A DNA stretch of 64,000 nucleotides from Streptococcus catagoni (GCF_011421425.1 NZ_WPCW01000001.1:434001-498000), one strand, 5' to 3'. Shown: positions 17,563 to 27,769, counted from the stretch's first letter. Numbers and translations are program-made. The notes: a model not told the origin generated them from the sequence alone.

Positions 17563-18165
17563 CTAGCGTCGCTCAATGATTTCATCTACAGGAAGTCGGT
17601 AGCTAGGTTCTAACTTATCATCGCTATAACCAACCGTGATTAAAATTTCTGGACGGAAACGCTTATCAATACCAAGAATATCATTTGTGATTGACTTATC
17701 AAAACCTAGAATCATATTAGAAGCAATCTTCTGGTCAGTCAATGCAAGCACCAAGTTCATGGCCACGAGACCCGTATTGAAAGCTAAGTAATCACTCTTT
17801 TGATCCGGCATGAATTTATCAAAGCGTGGAGGTAAAGTCTCCATATAGTAACCAATCAAATCATCTGGCAGATATTTCCTACCGATACGGGCAATCTTGC
17901 GTGATCTCTGTGCTAGGTCAGTGTCAGAAAAGATAACAACCACATACTGTGCACCTTCCACCTGCTCCTTGTTTCCAAGAACCATATCTTTTGCTAAATC
18001 AGCCTTCTTCTCCTCAACAATAACAAACTTCCAAGGTTGAATATTATTAGCACTAGGTGCTAAGGTTGCAATTTCGATAGCTGTTCTTAAATCCTTAAAA
18101 TCTACTGGCTTGTCATTAAAACGCTTAAAGGCATGCCTTTTTTTATTTAATTCGAGAAATTTCAT
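17563..18165 (-). CDS. Nitroreductase-family NAD(P)H flavin oxidoreductase
   Basis: The 200-residue protein has the FMN-binding nitroreductase layout: NKKRHAFKRFNDKPVDF at the start with the FMN-contacting arginine/lysine pattern, TLAPSANNIQPWKFVIVEE, and a C-terminal ILITVGYSDDKLEPSYRLP. Members reduce nitro compounds, quinones or flavins; the natural substrate is unknown. It starts 60 bp downstream of the uvrC stop. A TG-G-TAGAAT extended -10 (18209-18201) suggests its own promoter. Confidence 0.88.
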   Translation of the reverse strand: MKFLELNKKRHAFKRFNDKPVDFKDLRTAIEIATLAPSANNIQPWKFVIVEEKKADLAKDMVLGNKEQVEGAQYVVVIFSDTDLAQRSRKIARIGRKYLPDDLIGYYMETLPPRFDKFMPDQKSDYLAFNTGLVAMNLVLALTDQKIASNMILGFDKSITNDILGIDKRFRPEILITVGYSDDKLEPSYRLPVDEIIERR

Positions 18166-18225
18166 TGTAAAACTTCCTATCTAATTTATATTGTAGAACT
18201 ATTCTACCATTTTTTGAAACTGGTT

Positions 18226-20031
18226 TCATGTTTTTTCTTCTGCTTTAGCTTGATCGTCACCAATTTTGAAGCTATCAAGCAAAGCTACTGCTACTTTTTC
18301 AGGAATACCTAAGGTTCTAATCTCATCTACTGAGGCATTAGCAATGGCCTGCATGTTTTTAAACTGCTTGAGTAGAGCCTGCTTGCGCTTTGGACCCAGT
18401 CCTTCTATACCATCCAGTTTTGAAGCGAAGGAATTTTTACTGCGGACTTGCCTATGGAAGGTAATGGCAAAACGGTGAACCTCATCTTGAATACGATGTA
18501 GTAGGAAAAATTCTTCAGAATTCCGAGGCAATTCCACCACCTCCAAAGGATCTCCAAACAGGAGTTCATGTGTTTGGTGTTTATCATTTTTTTGCAGACC
18601 AGCAATTGGAATCTTTAGGCCTAGCTGATTTTCAATAACATCCTTAGCTACATTGACCTGTCCTTGTCCCCCATCAATAATGATCAAATCAGGCACGGCT
18701 AACTGTTCTGTTAGTAGCCTGCTGTACCTTCGAAAAATAACTTCCCTCATACTGGCATAGTCATCTGGGCCAATAACCGTTTTAATCTTAAACTTACGGT
18801 AATCTTTCTTACTTGCTTTGCCATCAACAAAGACAACCATGGCTGCTACCGGGCTGGTTCCTTGGATATTTGAGTTATCAAAGGCCTCAATCCTCCTTGG
18901 ACTTTTAATCCCTAAAAGGTGACCCAAATGTTCAATGGCACCCTTGGTTTTCTTCAAATCTTTTTCCAACAAGTCAAATTTTTGCTGTAGGCTAAGTCGA
19001 GCATTTTTGGTAGCCAGTGCAACTAATTGCTTCTTTTCACCCTTTTGAGGCTTGACAATTTTACTTGCTACTATGGCTTGGACCAAGTCCGCATCAATTG
19101 TGGAAGGAATAAAAACTTCCTTAGGTAAAAAGTGCTTTTTATCCTGGTAGAATTGGCCCATATAAGTTAAGAAATCTTCTTCTGCTTCATTGTAGTAAGG
19201 AAACATATTGACATCTCTTTGGATAAGTTTCCCTTGTCTAACAAAGAAGACTTGGACACACATCCATCCTTTTTCCACGTAATAACCGAAAATATCACGA
19301 TCTTGAAGATCCTTACTCATCACTCTTTGCTTGGTTCTAAGCGTAGCAATTCCTGAAATCAAATCACGGTATTCAGCTGCTCGTTCAAATTCCATCTTTT
19401 GAGAAGCATCCAGCATCTTCTCCTTTAATTGGTTAACGATTTTATCATCCTTGCCATTTAAAAACTGCTTGACGTCTTCAATCAGACCATTCCAATAGGC
19501 CTGATCCGTGTGACAGATAGTGTGGGCATTACACTGCCCCAAATGATAATAAAAGCAAACCTTGTTAAGGGGATTTTTACACTTTTTAAAAGGGAAAATC
19601 CGATCCAACAACCTTTTAACCTCAGTAGCTGTGTAAGAATCTGGATAGGGGCCAAAATAAAGACCATCTTTTTTCTTAATCTGTCTTGTAATTAAGAGAC
19701 GTGGAAAGCTTTCATTTGTTATCTTGATAAAGGGATAGGATTTATCATCTTTTAATTTGATATTATACTTAGGCTTGTTTTCTTGGATTAAATTAATTTC
19801 TAAAAGCAAGGCCTCAGTATTAGAGCCAGTGACAATAAACTCAAAATCTTCTATTTCAGAAACCAGAATCTCCGTCTTAGTATCATGACTGCCTCTAAAA
19901 TAAGACCTTACCCTATTGCGTAAATTTTTAGCCTTGCCTACATAGATAATACTTCCATTTTTATCTTTATGTAAATAACATCCCGGACTATCTGGAAGCA
20001 ATTCCAATTTATGTTTGATCAGTTCATTCAT
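18226..20031 (-). CDS. uvrC: Excinuclease ABC subunit C
   Basis: UvrC makes the two incisions in nucleotide excision repair after UvrAB marks damage. I chose the ATG at 20031 ([20 protein letters not shown]), giving 601 residues; an upstream TTG would add 8. The GIY-YIG nuclease domain ([20 protein letters not shown]) occupies the first 90 residues. The UVR motif follows near 200-235, then the second nuclease domain ([33 protein letters not shown]) and C-terminal helix-hairpin-helix repeats ([19 protein letters not shown]). All parts are intact. Confidence 0.97.
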   Translation of the reverse strand: MNELIKHKLELLPDSPGCYLHKDKNGSIIYVGKAKNLRNRVRSYFRGSHDTKTEILVSEIEDFEFIVTGSNTEALLLEINLIQENKPKYNIKLKDDKSYPFIKITNESFPRLLITRQIKKKDGLYFGPYPDSYTATEVKRLLDRIFPFKKCKNPLNKVCFYYHLGQCNAHTICHTDQAYWNGLIEDVKQFLNGKDDKIVNQLKEKMLDASQKMEFERAAEYRDLISGIATLRTKQRVMSKDLQDRDIFGYYVEKGWMCVQVFFVRQGKLIQRDVNMFPYYNEAEEDFLTYMGQFYQDKKHFLPKEVFIPSTIDADLVQAIVASKIVKPQKGEKKQLVALATKNARLSLQQKFDLLEKDLKKTKGAIEHLGHLLGIKSPRRIEAFDNSNIQGTSPVAAMVVFVDGKASKKDYRKFKIKTVIGPDDYASMREVIFRRYSRLLTEQLAVPDLIIIDGGQGQVNVAKDVIENQLGLKIPIAGLQKNDKHQTHELLFGDPLEVVELPRNSEEFFLLHRIQDEVHRFAITFHRQVRSKNSFASKLDGIEGLGPKRKQALLKQFKNMQAIANASVDEIRTLGIPEKVAVALLDSFKIGDDQAKAEEKT

Positions 20032-20068
20032 AAGTCTTATTTTACCAGATTTCAATCATAAAAACTTA

Positions 20069-20098
20069 AAAAAGAGCTGGACAAGCTCAGCTCTTTTT
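20069..20098. terminator. Terminator hairpin upstream of uvrC
   Basis: AAAAAGAGCTG (20069-20079) pairs with CAGCTCTTTTT (20088-20098) around an 8-base loop. It can function on either strand and is a second stop for transcription arriving from the aldehyde dehydrogenase gene. Confidence 0.75.
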
Positions 20099-20162
20099 AA
20101 TCACTGTTAGTGCTAGGGGGTTAATAGCTGGGGCAAAGCTCCTGTTCTGAGAAAATAATAAA

Positions 20163-20203
20163 AAAAAGGCTTAAAAGTTAAGTTCTATACTTCCAAGCCT
20201 TTT
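20163..20203 (-). terminator. Terminator of the aldehyde dehydrogenase gene
   Basis: AAAAGGCTT (20164-20172) pairs with AAGCCTTTT (20195-20203). On the minus strand it is followed by a T-run, 20-60 bp after the dehydrogenase stop. Confidence 0.8.
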
Positions 20204-20224
20204 AAAGTGATTAATGCTGTGATT

Positions 20225-21598
20225 TTATTTCTTTGGTGTATAAACTAAATGTTCATTAACAAAGGAAGTAAATCCAAGTTCACTTAGTTCACGTCCATAA
20301 CCAGAGTTCTTAATGCCACCAAATGGTAATTCTGGAAGACTTGCCCAAGCTGAATTAATGAAGGACATACCTGTCTCAATCTGTGCTGCCACGCGCTCAG
20401 CATGTTCTTGATTGCTACTAAAGATGGTACCGCCTAAGCCATAGTTGGAATCATTTGCTACCTCAATAGCCTCTTCTTCACTGGCTACTTTGTAAATCTC
20501 ACCAACTGGACCAAAGATTTCTTGATAATAAATAGGATTATCTTTAGTCAAACCTGAAATTATGGTTGGCATAACAAAGTTACCTGGATGATCAATTTTC
20601 TCACCACCATAAATCAATTCTGCACCCTTATCAAGTGCCAATTGGATTTGTTCTAGGACATCCTCTTTTGCTTGAGCTGATGACAAGGGAGCAAGGGTTG
20701 TTTCTGGATCCATTGGATCTCCCCATTTAGCTTCTTTGAAAATCTTAGTTAAGAGTTCAACAAAGCGATCATAGTCTTTTTCAAGTACAATAAAGCGTTT
20801 AGATGAGGTACATACCTGTCCGGCATTATACAAACGGGCAAAGTAAAGAACTTTTTCCAATTCATCCCAATCCGCATCATCTAGAATAATAAAGGCATCA
20901 TCACCACCTAATTCTAGGGTTGTCTTTTTAAGATTTTTACCAGCCACTTCAGCAATTGAAGCTCCGCCACGCTCAGAACCTGTTAGACAGACCCCAACAA
21001 CACGTTTGTCTTCAATAACTTTAGAGACTTGGTCATATGATACAAATAAGTTGGTAAAGGCACCTTTTTCAGCACCGGCTTCAAGTATTAGCTCCTCAAA
21101 TGATTGGGCAGATCGAGGACAGATTGAAGCATGTTTCAATACCATAGGATTTCCAACAATAAAGTTTGGTGCAAAAACACGCATAGTTTGATAGTAAGGG
21201 AAATTCCAAGGTTCAACTGCTAAAACAACACCAGTAGCTTGTTTAAGATAGTAAGCTTCACCTGTATCTGTTTCTAAGGGTGTTGATTGTAGGAATTCAT
21301 CGGCCTTATCAGCATAGTAATCCGCAATATCAGCACATAGGTCAATTTCACCTTGAGCTTCAGTGAAGAGTTTTCCCATATCTTTGGTCATGATTTCAGC
21401 ATATTTATCGCGGTCACGACGTAAGATACTAGCAACTTCTTTTAATTGTGCTTTTCTTTCTTCGAGCCTATCTTCTTTACGCCATTTTTTGTAGAGCAGA
21501 TGTGCTTCTTCTAAAACATTTTCTAATGCTTCTTCCGTCATATTATCATACTCATGAAGAACTTCATTAGTATAAGGGTAAACAGTTTTATAAGCCAT
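20225..21598 (-). CDS. gabD: NAD(P)-dependent aldehyde dehydrogenase, succinate-semialdehyde dehydrogenase type
   Basis: The 457-residue ALDH oxidises an aldehyde to the acid; similarity in length and motifs is to short succinate-semialdehyde dehydrogenases. It has VLAVEPWNFPYYQTMR, the catalytic glutamate in TTLELGGDDAFIILDDAD, the catalytic cysteine in NAGQVCTSSKRFIVLE, and the C-terminal LPFGGIKNSGYGRELSELG. Streptococci lack a full GABA shunt in general, so the true substrate may be another aldehyde. It is a single gene with a GGAGG ribosome site and tandem terminators downstream. Confidence 0.85.
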   Translation of the reverse strand: MAYKTVYPYTNEVLHEYDNMTEEALENVLEEAHLLYKKWRKEDRLEERKAQLKEVASILRRDRDKYAEIMTKDMGKLFTEAQGEIDLCADIADYYADKADEFLQSTPLETDTGEAYYLKQATGVVLAVEPWNFPYYQTMRVFAPNFIVGNPMVLKHASICPRSAQSFEELILEAGAEKGAFTNLFVSYDQVSKVIEDKRVVGVCLTGSERGGASIAEVAGKNLKKTTLELGGDDAFIILDDADWDELEKVLYFARLYNAGQVCTSSKRFIVLEKDYDRFVELLTKIFKEAKWGDPMDPETTLAPLSSAQAKEDVLEQIQLALDKGAELIYGGEKIDHPGNFVMPTIISGLTKDNPIYYQEIFGPVGEIYKVASEEEAIEVANDSNYGLGGTIFSSNQEHAERVAAQIETGMSFINSAWASLPELPFGGIKNSGYGRELSELGFTSFVNEHLVYTPKK

Positions 21599-21671
21599 AA
21601 ATAAGCCTCCTTTGTATTATAATTAAAGTTTATCAAAAAGAGGAAGCGATTTCAAAAATCTGCTATGGAAA

Positions 21672-22376
21672 TTAACTTTTCAGACTATTTTTTAGGAGCA
21701 GTTCTTGGAGCTCCTCAAAACTGCTGACCTCATAAGTTGGATTTGCCTGGCTTAAATTTTTAACACGCTTGGGATTATACCAAACAGTATCTATATGAGC
21801 CCTATTCCCACCTTGAATGTCAGCTGTTAAACTATCCCCTATCATCAAGGTCTTGGCCTTGTCAAAATGAGCTATCTGTTGCCCTATCCATTGGTAAAAA
21901 GCTTGGTCAGGTTTTTGACTAGCTGCTTGTTCAGAGATAAAAACCTTCTTGAAATAGCTTTTTATATCCGAAGCCTGCAAGCGACCATTTTGAATCTTTG
22001 TGATACCATTTGTAGCAGCATATATCTCAAAGCCAGCTTCAGATAATTTTTTTAATAGGGCACTAGCACCAGGATAGGTTTGTCCTTGACTTTTAAGGTG
22101 TTCCTGGTAGCGCTCTGCCAGATAAATCCCGTCAACGGATTGCCCAAAATAATCAAATAATCTGGCAAAACGGGTATTGACAAGTTCTGTTTTAGAAATT
22201 CTTTTAAGTTCTAAATCCTTCCACATTGCTTGATTCATTGGTTTGTAATAATCTTTGTAGGCCTGAATATCTCTTATTTGGCATTCCTTTAATAGCTCTG
22301 TCAGGGCTACTTCTTCTGCCTGATCAAAATCCATTAAGGTGTGGTCTAAATCAAATAACAAAAAGTGATAGCTCAT
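21672..22376 (-). CDS. HAD-family hydrolase, YjjG-type nucleotidase
   Basis: This 234-residue haloacid-dehalogenase phosphatase has motif I LLFDLDHTLMDFD, motif II in YAATNGITKIQN, and motif III/IV MIGDSLTADIQGGNRAHIDT. The sequence order and cap length match YjjG/YfnB-type pyrimidine 5'-nucleotidases, which clear non-canonical nucleotides. It lies 73 bp upstream of the aldehyde dehydrogenase gene with an AGGAG-like site before its ATG. Specific substrate is inferred from the subfamily. Confidence 0.82.
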   Translation of the reverse strand: MSYHFLLFDLDHTLMDFDQAEEVALTELLKECQIRDIQAYKDYYKPMNQAMWKDLELKRISKTELVNTRFARLFDYFGQSVDGIYLAERYQEHLKSQGQTYPGASALLKKLSEAGFEIYAATNGITKIQNGRLQASDIKSYFKKVFISEQAASQKPDQAFYQWIGQQIAHFDKAKTLMIGDSLTADIQGGNRAHIDTVWYNPKRVKNLSQANPTYEVSSFEELQELLLKNSLKS

Positions 22377-22467
22377 TATCTTCCTCCTTAGTAATTAACC
22401 ATATTTTTGCACATTATAACATAAAAGCATAGTAAGCAGAACTTCTCTTATAAGGCGCAAGACGTAA

Positions 22468-22501
22468 AAAAGCATCTGAAGCTATTAAGCCAGGATGCTT
22501 T
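22468..22501. terminator. Terminator downstream of the PsiE-like gene
   Basis: AAAAGCATC (22468-22476) pairs with GATGCTTT (22494-22501). T-runs on both sides make it active for the minus-strand gene that ends at 22507. Confidence 0.8.
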
Positions 22502-22506
22502 CTTTT

Positions 22507-23124
22507 TTAGTAGTGTCCTTTTATGAGTTCAACTCTAGTAATAAGAGATCCGTTCATCTTATCAATTCTCAGAGCAACGTTTTTTAAATAGACTACTGCT
22601 CCTACTGAAACAGTTTCTTCTTTTTCATTTAATTTTCTCACGATAAAATCTCGCAGGACTTCATCTTTTTCAGCCTTAATTTTAGTGTGAGCCATAATAT
22701 TAACCATTCTAATTTTCTGACTACCACGAACAATCATTCTGGTCGAATCATCAAAATGGATAAATAAGTAACGTCTCACAGCAAATAAAATAGCCACAGC
22801 ATTAACTCCTAATAGAAATTCTACCATATCAGGATGCTCTACAATTAATTGTCTGGTCAATGCGAAAAGTAGCACTTCAATGACTGTTCCAGGGGAAGGC
22901 TTGGAGAGCATTTTAATCAGCTCGACACCAACTGCCAAAGTCATTGCTCTAGCTAGGATAAGGTTAAACAGTTGGTCACTGTCTGTCTTGCTTGACAAAA
23001 AACCGGGGAGTTCTGTTATAAGGGTAAAGGCAAAGAAAAACATTGCAGCTGTCAGTGTTAGAGCTAACAAAACTTCTAAATAATAAGCAACTTCTGTTTC
23101 CAGATCTTGTAAGTATTTTCTCAC
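22507..23124 (-). CDS. Conserved membrane protein, possibly PsiE-like
   Basis: The 205-residue protein has four predicted membrane helices (about residues 16-38, 53-72, 80-95 and 103-120) and a C-terminal beta-rich cytoplasmic domain of about 80 residues. The membrane half has the look of the PsiE family: ALTRQLIVEHP and FAVRRYLFIHF. I am not certain of that assignment and the function of the family is unknown. AAGGAG lies 4-5 bases before the ATG. It appears to be a single-gene unit. Confidence 0.6.
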   Translation of the reverse strand: MRKYLQDLETEVAYYLEVLLALTLTAAMFFFAFTLITELPGFLSSKTDSDQLFNLILARAMTLAVGVELIKMLSKPSPGTVIEVLLFALTRQLIVEHPDMVEFLLGVNAVAILFAVRRYLFIHFDDSTRMIVRGSQKIRMVNIMAHTKIKAEKDEVLRDFIVRKLNEKEETVSVGAVVYLKNVALRIDKMNGSLITRVELIKGHY

Positions 23125-23216
23125 ATGGTCTCCTTTTCATATGGGGTACATTTAGTTTTATTTTTTCCATGTTACCATAAAAACTGGCGTTGGAATAGTT
23201 TCTTGTTTTCCACAGC

Positions 23217-24377
23217 TTATTTTAAGTAGTCCTTAAACCAGTCCTTGGTTAACTTAAGATAAGCTTGACTCCCTAAGTTAGCATCAATCCGATCAAAGGC
23301 ATGATTGGTGTATGGCATAATAACCAGCTTATTAGGAATCTTCTTCTTTGTCAACTGTCTCGCTAAGTCGTAGGTAGCTTCTTGTGGCACCAATGTATCT
23401 CTTTGACCAGAGATAAATAAGGTTGGTGGTGTCTTATCAGAAATTGCATTTTTAGGGGTCAGCTGAGCATATTTTTTAGGAACTTGGTCGGGACGACCAC
23501 CCAGATAGGCCATGACCATGGACTTGGCAATGTCTCCCTTGACAGAGTCATTATTTTCATAAAAGCTCTTGGGATCTGCAACTGGATACAAAACAGAAAC
23601 AGCATCAACCTTTGGTAATTCCACACCTAAAGATTTCTTATATTGACCCTTATTGATCTTATAAGCCAATTCTAAGGCCAAATTACCACCTGCAGAAACA
23701 CCTGTTACAAAAAGATGATCGGTTGAACCACCATATTGGCCAATATTTTGTTCAACCCAGGCAAACCCCTTGGTTAGCTGGCTTTCAGTCACATCTGATA
23801 AATGACGTTTTTTACTAGATAGGTCATAATCTAGACTGACTACAACATAGCCATCTTTAGCAAAAGACTTCCAATAGTAAGAATGAGATGATCTATGACC
23901 AGCTACCCAGCCTCCACCATGGATATAAATGAGCACTGGCTTATTTTCCTTACCATCATCCACTTGATAGACGTTGAGTTTCACATCTCCAGCCTTGGAG
24001 GAAGAGTAGGTCACTGAGTCAACACTGACACCATAGGTATCTTCAGCCTGGTAAGATTTTAAAAAACTAACATCAGCTCCCAACTGATTGAGATTGGTCT
24101 GTATACTTATAACCATATAGAGCCCAATCAAAAAACTAAAAGAGGCCAAGATCGCATTTAAAATATGCCAAAACTTTTTATGATGATAGGCCAGATACAC
24201 ACTAATTAGAAATAAGATAAAAAGTAGAGGTAACCAGATTCTAATATAGGGAACTGTATAGTGATTGGCAATTGATCCTAAACGAGGGATAGGAAAAAGA
24301 GTGGCTAGATTAAAAAGGAAAATGATAAAGATAATCAATTCAAGAAGAAAGAAACTGACTTGCTTAAGAATTTTCAT
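23217..24377 (-). CDS. Membrane-anchored alpha/beta-hydrolase (esterase/lipase, HSL type)
   Basis: I chose the ATG at 24377 (MKILKQVSFFLLELIIF), preceded by GGAG at 7 bases, giving 386 residues. Three N-terminal membrane helices (about 8-30, 45-65 and 75-95) precede an alpha/beta-hydrolase domain. It carries the oxyanion motif YIHGGGWVAGHRSSH, the nucleophile elbow FVTGVSAGGNLALE, and the acid and histidine in SGQRDTLVPQ and PYTNHAFDR. This is the hormone-sensitive-lipase/BD-FAE branch. The substrate, perhaps a wall- or lipid-linked ester, is unknown. Confidence 0.85.
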   Translation of the reverse strand: MKILKQVSFFLLELIIFIIFLFNLATLFPIPRLGSIANHYTVPYIRIWLPLLFILFLISVYLAYHHKKFWHILNAILASFSFLIGLYMVISIQTNLNQLGADVSFLKSYQAEDTYGVSVDSVTYSSSKAGDVKLNVYQVDDGKENKPVLIYIHGGGWVAGHRSSHSYYWKSFAKDGYVVVSLDYDLSSKKRHLSDVTESQLTKGFAWVEQNIGQYGGSTDHLFVTGVSAGGNLALELAYKINKGQYKKSLGVELPKVDAVSVLYPVADPKSFYENNDSVKGDIAKSMVMAYLGGRPDQVPKKYAQLTPKNAISDKTPPTLFISGQRDTLVPQEATYDLARQLTKKKIPNKLVIMPYTNHAFDRIDANLGSQAYLKLTKDWFKDYLK

Positions 24378-24460
24378 AAATAGCTCCATATTTTCTGAAT
24401 TTGTTAGTAATACTAGATTATCAAAAGAAGAAAAGACATGCAAACTGAAGCCATTAAATC

Positions 24461-24502
24461 AAAAAAGTGAACAACCTAAATCTAGGAATTGTTCACTTTT
24501 TT
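24461..24502. terminator. Bidirectional terminator near the YeiH-type gene
   Basis: AAAAAAGTGAACAA (24461-24474) pairs with TTGTTCACTTTTTT (24489-24502), a perfect 14-bp stem. It ends transcription from the minus-strand gene that stops at 24563. Confidence 0.9.
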
Positions 24503-24562
24503 ATTGCTAATATGAGCAGACACCTTAGGAATGAAAGTAAGTCAAAAGGCAAAAAACTGCTA

Positions 24563-25582
24563 TTACCAAGTCCCTAAAAGAGATTGCATGACAAGACTAA
24601 TCCCACTAATAGACAGCCAGCAAAGAGCGCCTAATAAGATAGCTTGCCCTCCTGTTTTGATTAATTTAAGAAGATCCGTGTTTAAACCAATGGCTGACAT
24701 TGCCATGACAATGAAAAATTTTGAGATGGTTTTTAAAACTGTAAATAGGGCCGGATGAAAACCAAGGGCACTGACTACCGTTGTTAATAGAGAAGCTAGC
24801 AAAAAGTATAAGATGAAAGCTGGAAATGCTTTTTTCAAACTAAAAGTCTTTCCCTTACTAGGATCATTTTTCTTTCTGGCCTTGAGATAGGATAGACCCA
24901 GGGTTATTGGGACAATGGCTAAGGTTCTGGTCAATTTAATAATTGTAGCACTATCTAAGGTATTAGTATGATGGATAGCATCCCATGACGCAGCTGTGGC
25001 TGTTACTGAGGAGGTATCGTTGACTGCAGTACCGGCAAAAATGGCAAAGCCCTGATTGGAAAGCCCAATAAGCTGTCCAAGGGTGGGAAAAATAAGGGCC
25101 GCTAAAATGTTAAAGAAAAAAATGACGGAAATGGCTTTTGCAATCTCATCATCTTTAGCTTCAATAACAGGAGCCGTAGCAGCGATTGCTGAACCTCCAC
25201 AAATAGAAGAACCTACACCCACTAAAGTTGCTGTGTTCAGATCCAAATGAAGCCACTTTTGAAGCAGATAAGCAAGCAGCAAGGAAGTTGAAATCGTTGA
25301 TAAGATGATTGGTAGTGATTGGGCACCAACAGCCATCACCTGGGTTAGGTTTAAACCAAATCCTAAAAGAACCACTGCAGCCTGTAAAATATACTTGGAG
25401 GTGAAGGCAATTCCTACTTGTGTTTTTTGTCTATTACTATAAAAAAGAGCCACCAGCATCCCAAATAAGATGGCAAAAACAGGTGCTCCGATGATGGGAA
25501 ACTTCTGTCCCAATAGCCAGGCAGGTATGGCTAGTATAAGACAAATTAGTAGACCGGGTATTTTAGTTTTAAAAGCTATCAT
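24563..25582 (-). CDS. YeiH-family putative sulfate exporter (UPF0324)
   Basis: The 339-residue integral membrane protein has about ten hydrophobic helices. Conserved YeiH segments include [52 protein letters not shown] and the [17 protein letters not shown] stretch. The family is annotated as putative sulfate exporters on limited evidence. It has a consensus promoter (TTTACA-17-TATAAT) and its own terminator, so it is monocistronic. The family call is strong, the substrate is not. Confidence 0.88.
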   Translation of the reverse strand: MIAFKTKIPGLLICLILAIPAWLLGQKFPIIGAPVFAILFGMLVALFYSNRQKTQVGIAFTSKYILQAAVVLLGFGLNLTQVMAVGAQSLPIILSTISTSLLLAYLLQKWLHLDLNTATLVGVGSSICGGSAIAATAPVIEAKDDEIAKAISVIFFFNILAALIFPTLGQLIGLSNQGFAIFAGTAVNDTSSVTATAASWDAIHHTNTLDSATIIKLTRTLAIVPITLGLSYLKARKKNDPSKGKTFSLKKAFPAFILYFLLASLLTTVVSALGFHPALFTVLKTISKFFIVMAMSAIGLNTDLLKLIKTGGQAILLGALCWLSISGISLVMQSLLGTW

Positions 25583-25608
25583 ATCAGAATTCCTCTTTTC
25601 TCAAAACT

Positions 25609-25637
25609 ATTATAGAACTTTTAAAATCACTTGTAAA
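25609..25637 (-). promoter_or_regulatory. Promoter of the YeiH-type gene
   Basis: Minus-strand TTTACA (25637-25632) and TATAAT (25614-25609) are 17 bp apart, about 30 bp before the ATG, with AGAGGA as ribosome site. Confidence 0.8.
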
Positions 25638-25711
25638 ATAGACTAGGAAACTAAAAGTTCAGAAAAGGAGAAAAGAGCTTTCCCCTACCACTTCAGAAAA
25701 AAGATCAAGAA

Positions 25712-25750
25712 AAAAAGCTTGAACCTCTTTCATATCAGTTCAAGCCTTTT
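25712..25750 (-). terminator. Terminator after the aldo-keto reductase remnant
   Basis: GCTTGAAC (25717-25724) pairs with GTTCAAGC (25738-25745), flanked by A- and T-runs. On the minus strand a run of seven T follows. Confidence 0.85.
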
Positions 25751-25824
25751 TCTTTATAAAGCACCCACAATCTTATGAGGAATATATTCTGCATCTAAGA
25801 AGTCTATATCTTATTGACTGAGTT

Positions 25825-26516
25825 TCACATCAAATGCCCCATAAAGTCATCTAAATATTTCTCCTTGGTAACTCCAACAATTGGAGCATCAACTCCCTTT
25901 TGCCACAACCAGGCTAAAGCTAGCTGAGTCCTACCAATTCCTAATCTTTGAGCCAGCTCTGCAATCCTTTTAACAATAACCCTATCTTGCTCTTTCGTTT
26001 GATCATATTTTGATATTGCGGTCTCATCAGTTTTACTTCTGGCTGTATCCGCATTCCAATCTCTAACAACCCGTCCAGCTGCTAAGGGACTGTAAAGAAC
26101 CAGAGCAACCCCACCATCCTTGCAAAATGGAATGAGTTCTCGTTCATCTTCACGGTAGAGCATATTGTAATGATTTTGCATGACAGAAAATTTTATCCAA
26201 GCATCTTTTTCTGCTACATATTGGGCTTTTTGGAATTGCTAAGCATACATAGCTGATGCACTAAGATAATGCACTTTCTCAGCTCTAATTGACCATCACC
26301 AAAGTAGACCTTACTGGCAATAATGACCTCTTCACGATCAGCAAAGTCACGAAGTGCTCTGCCCAAATACACTTCACTTGTTCCAGCAGCATAGATATTT
26401 GCTGTGTCAAAAAAATGAATGCCTAAATCAAGGGCTTTCTTAATAATCTGACGGCTTTTTTCCTCATCAAGTAACCAGCCTGAATGAAAACCCTTACTAG
26501 AATCCCCAAAACTCAT
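25825..26516 (-). pseudogene. Broken aldo/keto reductase (YhdN/Tas type)
   Basis: Two minus-strand pieces belong to one AKR gene. The first (26516-26214) holds MSFGDSSKGFHSG and the catalytic FFDTANIYAAGTSEVYLG, then changes frame after KVYFGDG. The second continues as EKVHYLSASAMYA in another frame, meets a TAG where tryptophan is expected, and then reads QFQKAQYVAEKDAW into the 26181-25825 piece (MQNHYNMLYRED to the end). About 90 residues between SKVYFGDG and EKVHYLSASA are missing compared with intact members, and the N-terminus is eroded. Deletion, frameshift and nonsense together make function impossible. Confidence 0.92.
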
Positions 26517-26758
26517 ACAACTCTTCAGATCAATTTTACTCTTTTAATGCCCTATCCTGCCATTAAAAGAGTCTCTCATTTCCTATTTGTCCTATCATAA
26601 ACCTTAGCTCCTCTTTCAGCTTAAGAAAAAAGCTAAGAAAAAATGGTGTTTCAGAATTTTTAAGTTCTCTTTTGACTTGGGGAAATCTGCTTCCAAGAAT
26701 ACTTGAGCAGTCATTAGCTTATCTAGCTTCTCAAGTCCTGATAGCCTCTGCAAAAATT

Positions 26759-26789
26759 AAAAAGATGAAGTTATTTTCTTCACCTTTTT
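26759..26789 (-). terminator. Terminator of the intact aldo-keto reductase gene
   Basis: AAAAAGATGAAG (26759-26770) pairs with CTTCACCTTTTT (26778-26789), with one G-T pair on the minus strand. It lies directly after the stop codon at 26793. Confidence 0.82.
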
Positions 26790-26792
26790 ACA

Positions 26793-27647
26793 TTATTTGC
26801 CAGAGAAAACTGCGAAGCGACTATAGTCTCCATATTCTTTAAAGTCAATGGCTTTTAAGATTTCCATATCGTCCCTAGAAATCATGAAATCAGTATTCAT
26901 ATTAGATAACATATGTTCAGGATTTTCAGTTTTTGGTAGGGCAACCATCCCCAATTGAAGAACATATTTTATACACAATAAGGCATTTGAAACCTGATAT
27001 TTATTAGCCATCTCTGTAATCAGCTCATTTCCCATAGCTTGACCATGTGCAATGGGTGAATAAGCTTCTAATAAAATATCTTCTTTTCGACAATAGTCAA
27101 TGAGTTCAAAGGGTGTATTACCAATATGGGTTAAGATCTGATTAACAGCTGGTTTGATCCGTCCATTTTTAGAAATATTTTCAATGTCTTCTATGAGGAA
27201 GTTGGATAGGCCAATTGTCTTCACTTTTCCTGCCATCTGTGCATCTTCAAGTGCACGCCAGTCTTCTAAATTACCAGCATCAAAGTCTTTATCAGTGGCA
27301 CGCCATTCTGACCAAGGTTGGGGACTATGAATAATCATTAAATCAAGATAATCTAAGCCTAATTTTTTCAATGACTGGTCAATGGACTGAGCAGCAGCTT
27401 CATAGTTTTTATGCTCTGCTGCCACTTTGCTGGTGACAAATATTTCTTCTCTCGGGATACCTGAAAGAAAGATCCCCTTACCAACACCAACTTCATTTTT
27501 ATAAGCTTGGGCAGTATCAATATGACGATAGCCTAATTTTAGAGCTTGCGAAACAATGGACTCAGCCTTTTCATCTGCAATCATCCAGGTTCCTAAACCA
27601 AGTTTTGGAATGGAATAACCACTAGCCATTTTAAGCACTCCTATCAT
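26793..27647 (-). CDS. Aldo/keto reductase (AKR5-like)
   Basis: The 284-residue NADPH-dependent reductase has the catalytic tetrad: Asp and Tyr in HIDTAQAYKNEVGVG, Lys in FVTSKVA, and His in LMIIHSPQP. The fold signature IGLSNFLIEDI and a C-terminal LPKTENPEHMLSN also fit 2,5-diketo-gluconate reductase-like AKRs. Two starts are each preceded by a good ribosome site: the ATG at 27647 (GGAGG, 7-base spacer) and the ATG at 27629 (AGGAG, 8-base spacer). I kept the longer form. It is an intact relative near a broken AKR, but belongs to a different subfamily, so it is not its duplicate. Confidence 0.9.
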   Translation of the reverse strand: MIGVLKMASGYSIPKLGLGTWMIADEKAESIVSQALKLGYRHIDTAQAYKNEVGVGKGIFLSGIPREEIFVTSKVAAEHKNYEAAAQSIDQSLKKLGLDYLDLMIIHSPQPWSEWRATDKDFDAGNLEDWRALEDAQMAGKVKTIGLSNFLIEDIENISKNGRIKPAVNQILTHIGNTPFELIDYCRKEDILLEAYSPIAHGQAMGNELITEMANKYQVSNALLCIKYVLQLGMVALPKTENPEHMLSNMNTDFMISRDDMEILKAIDFKEYGDYSRFAVFSGK

Positions 27648-27731
27648 AATGCATCCTCCGTTCTAAGCTCATTATACCATTGATCATAGAGAGCAAGTCA
27701 AGCAGAAAACTTAAAGTGCTATGAAGACAAG

Positions 27732-27769
27732 AAAAAGCTTCAAAGGCCTGTAAGTCTTCAAAGCTTTTT
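27732..27769 (-). terminator. Terminator overlapping the 3' end of the DUF2974-type gene
   Basis: AAAAAGCTT (27732-27740) pairs with AAGCTTTTT (27761-27769). The stem begins inside the last codons (SKKL) of the gene ending at 27758. Confidence 0.8.

Noticed and set aside
18195..18220. GAAAC/GTTTC palindrome after uvrC as its terminator
   Set aside because: The stem is only 5 bp and on the minus strand it is followed by A, not T.
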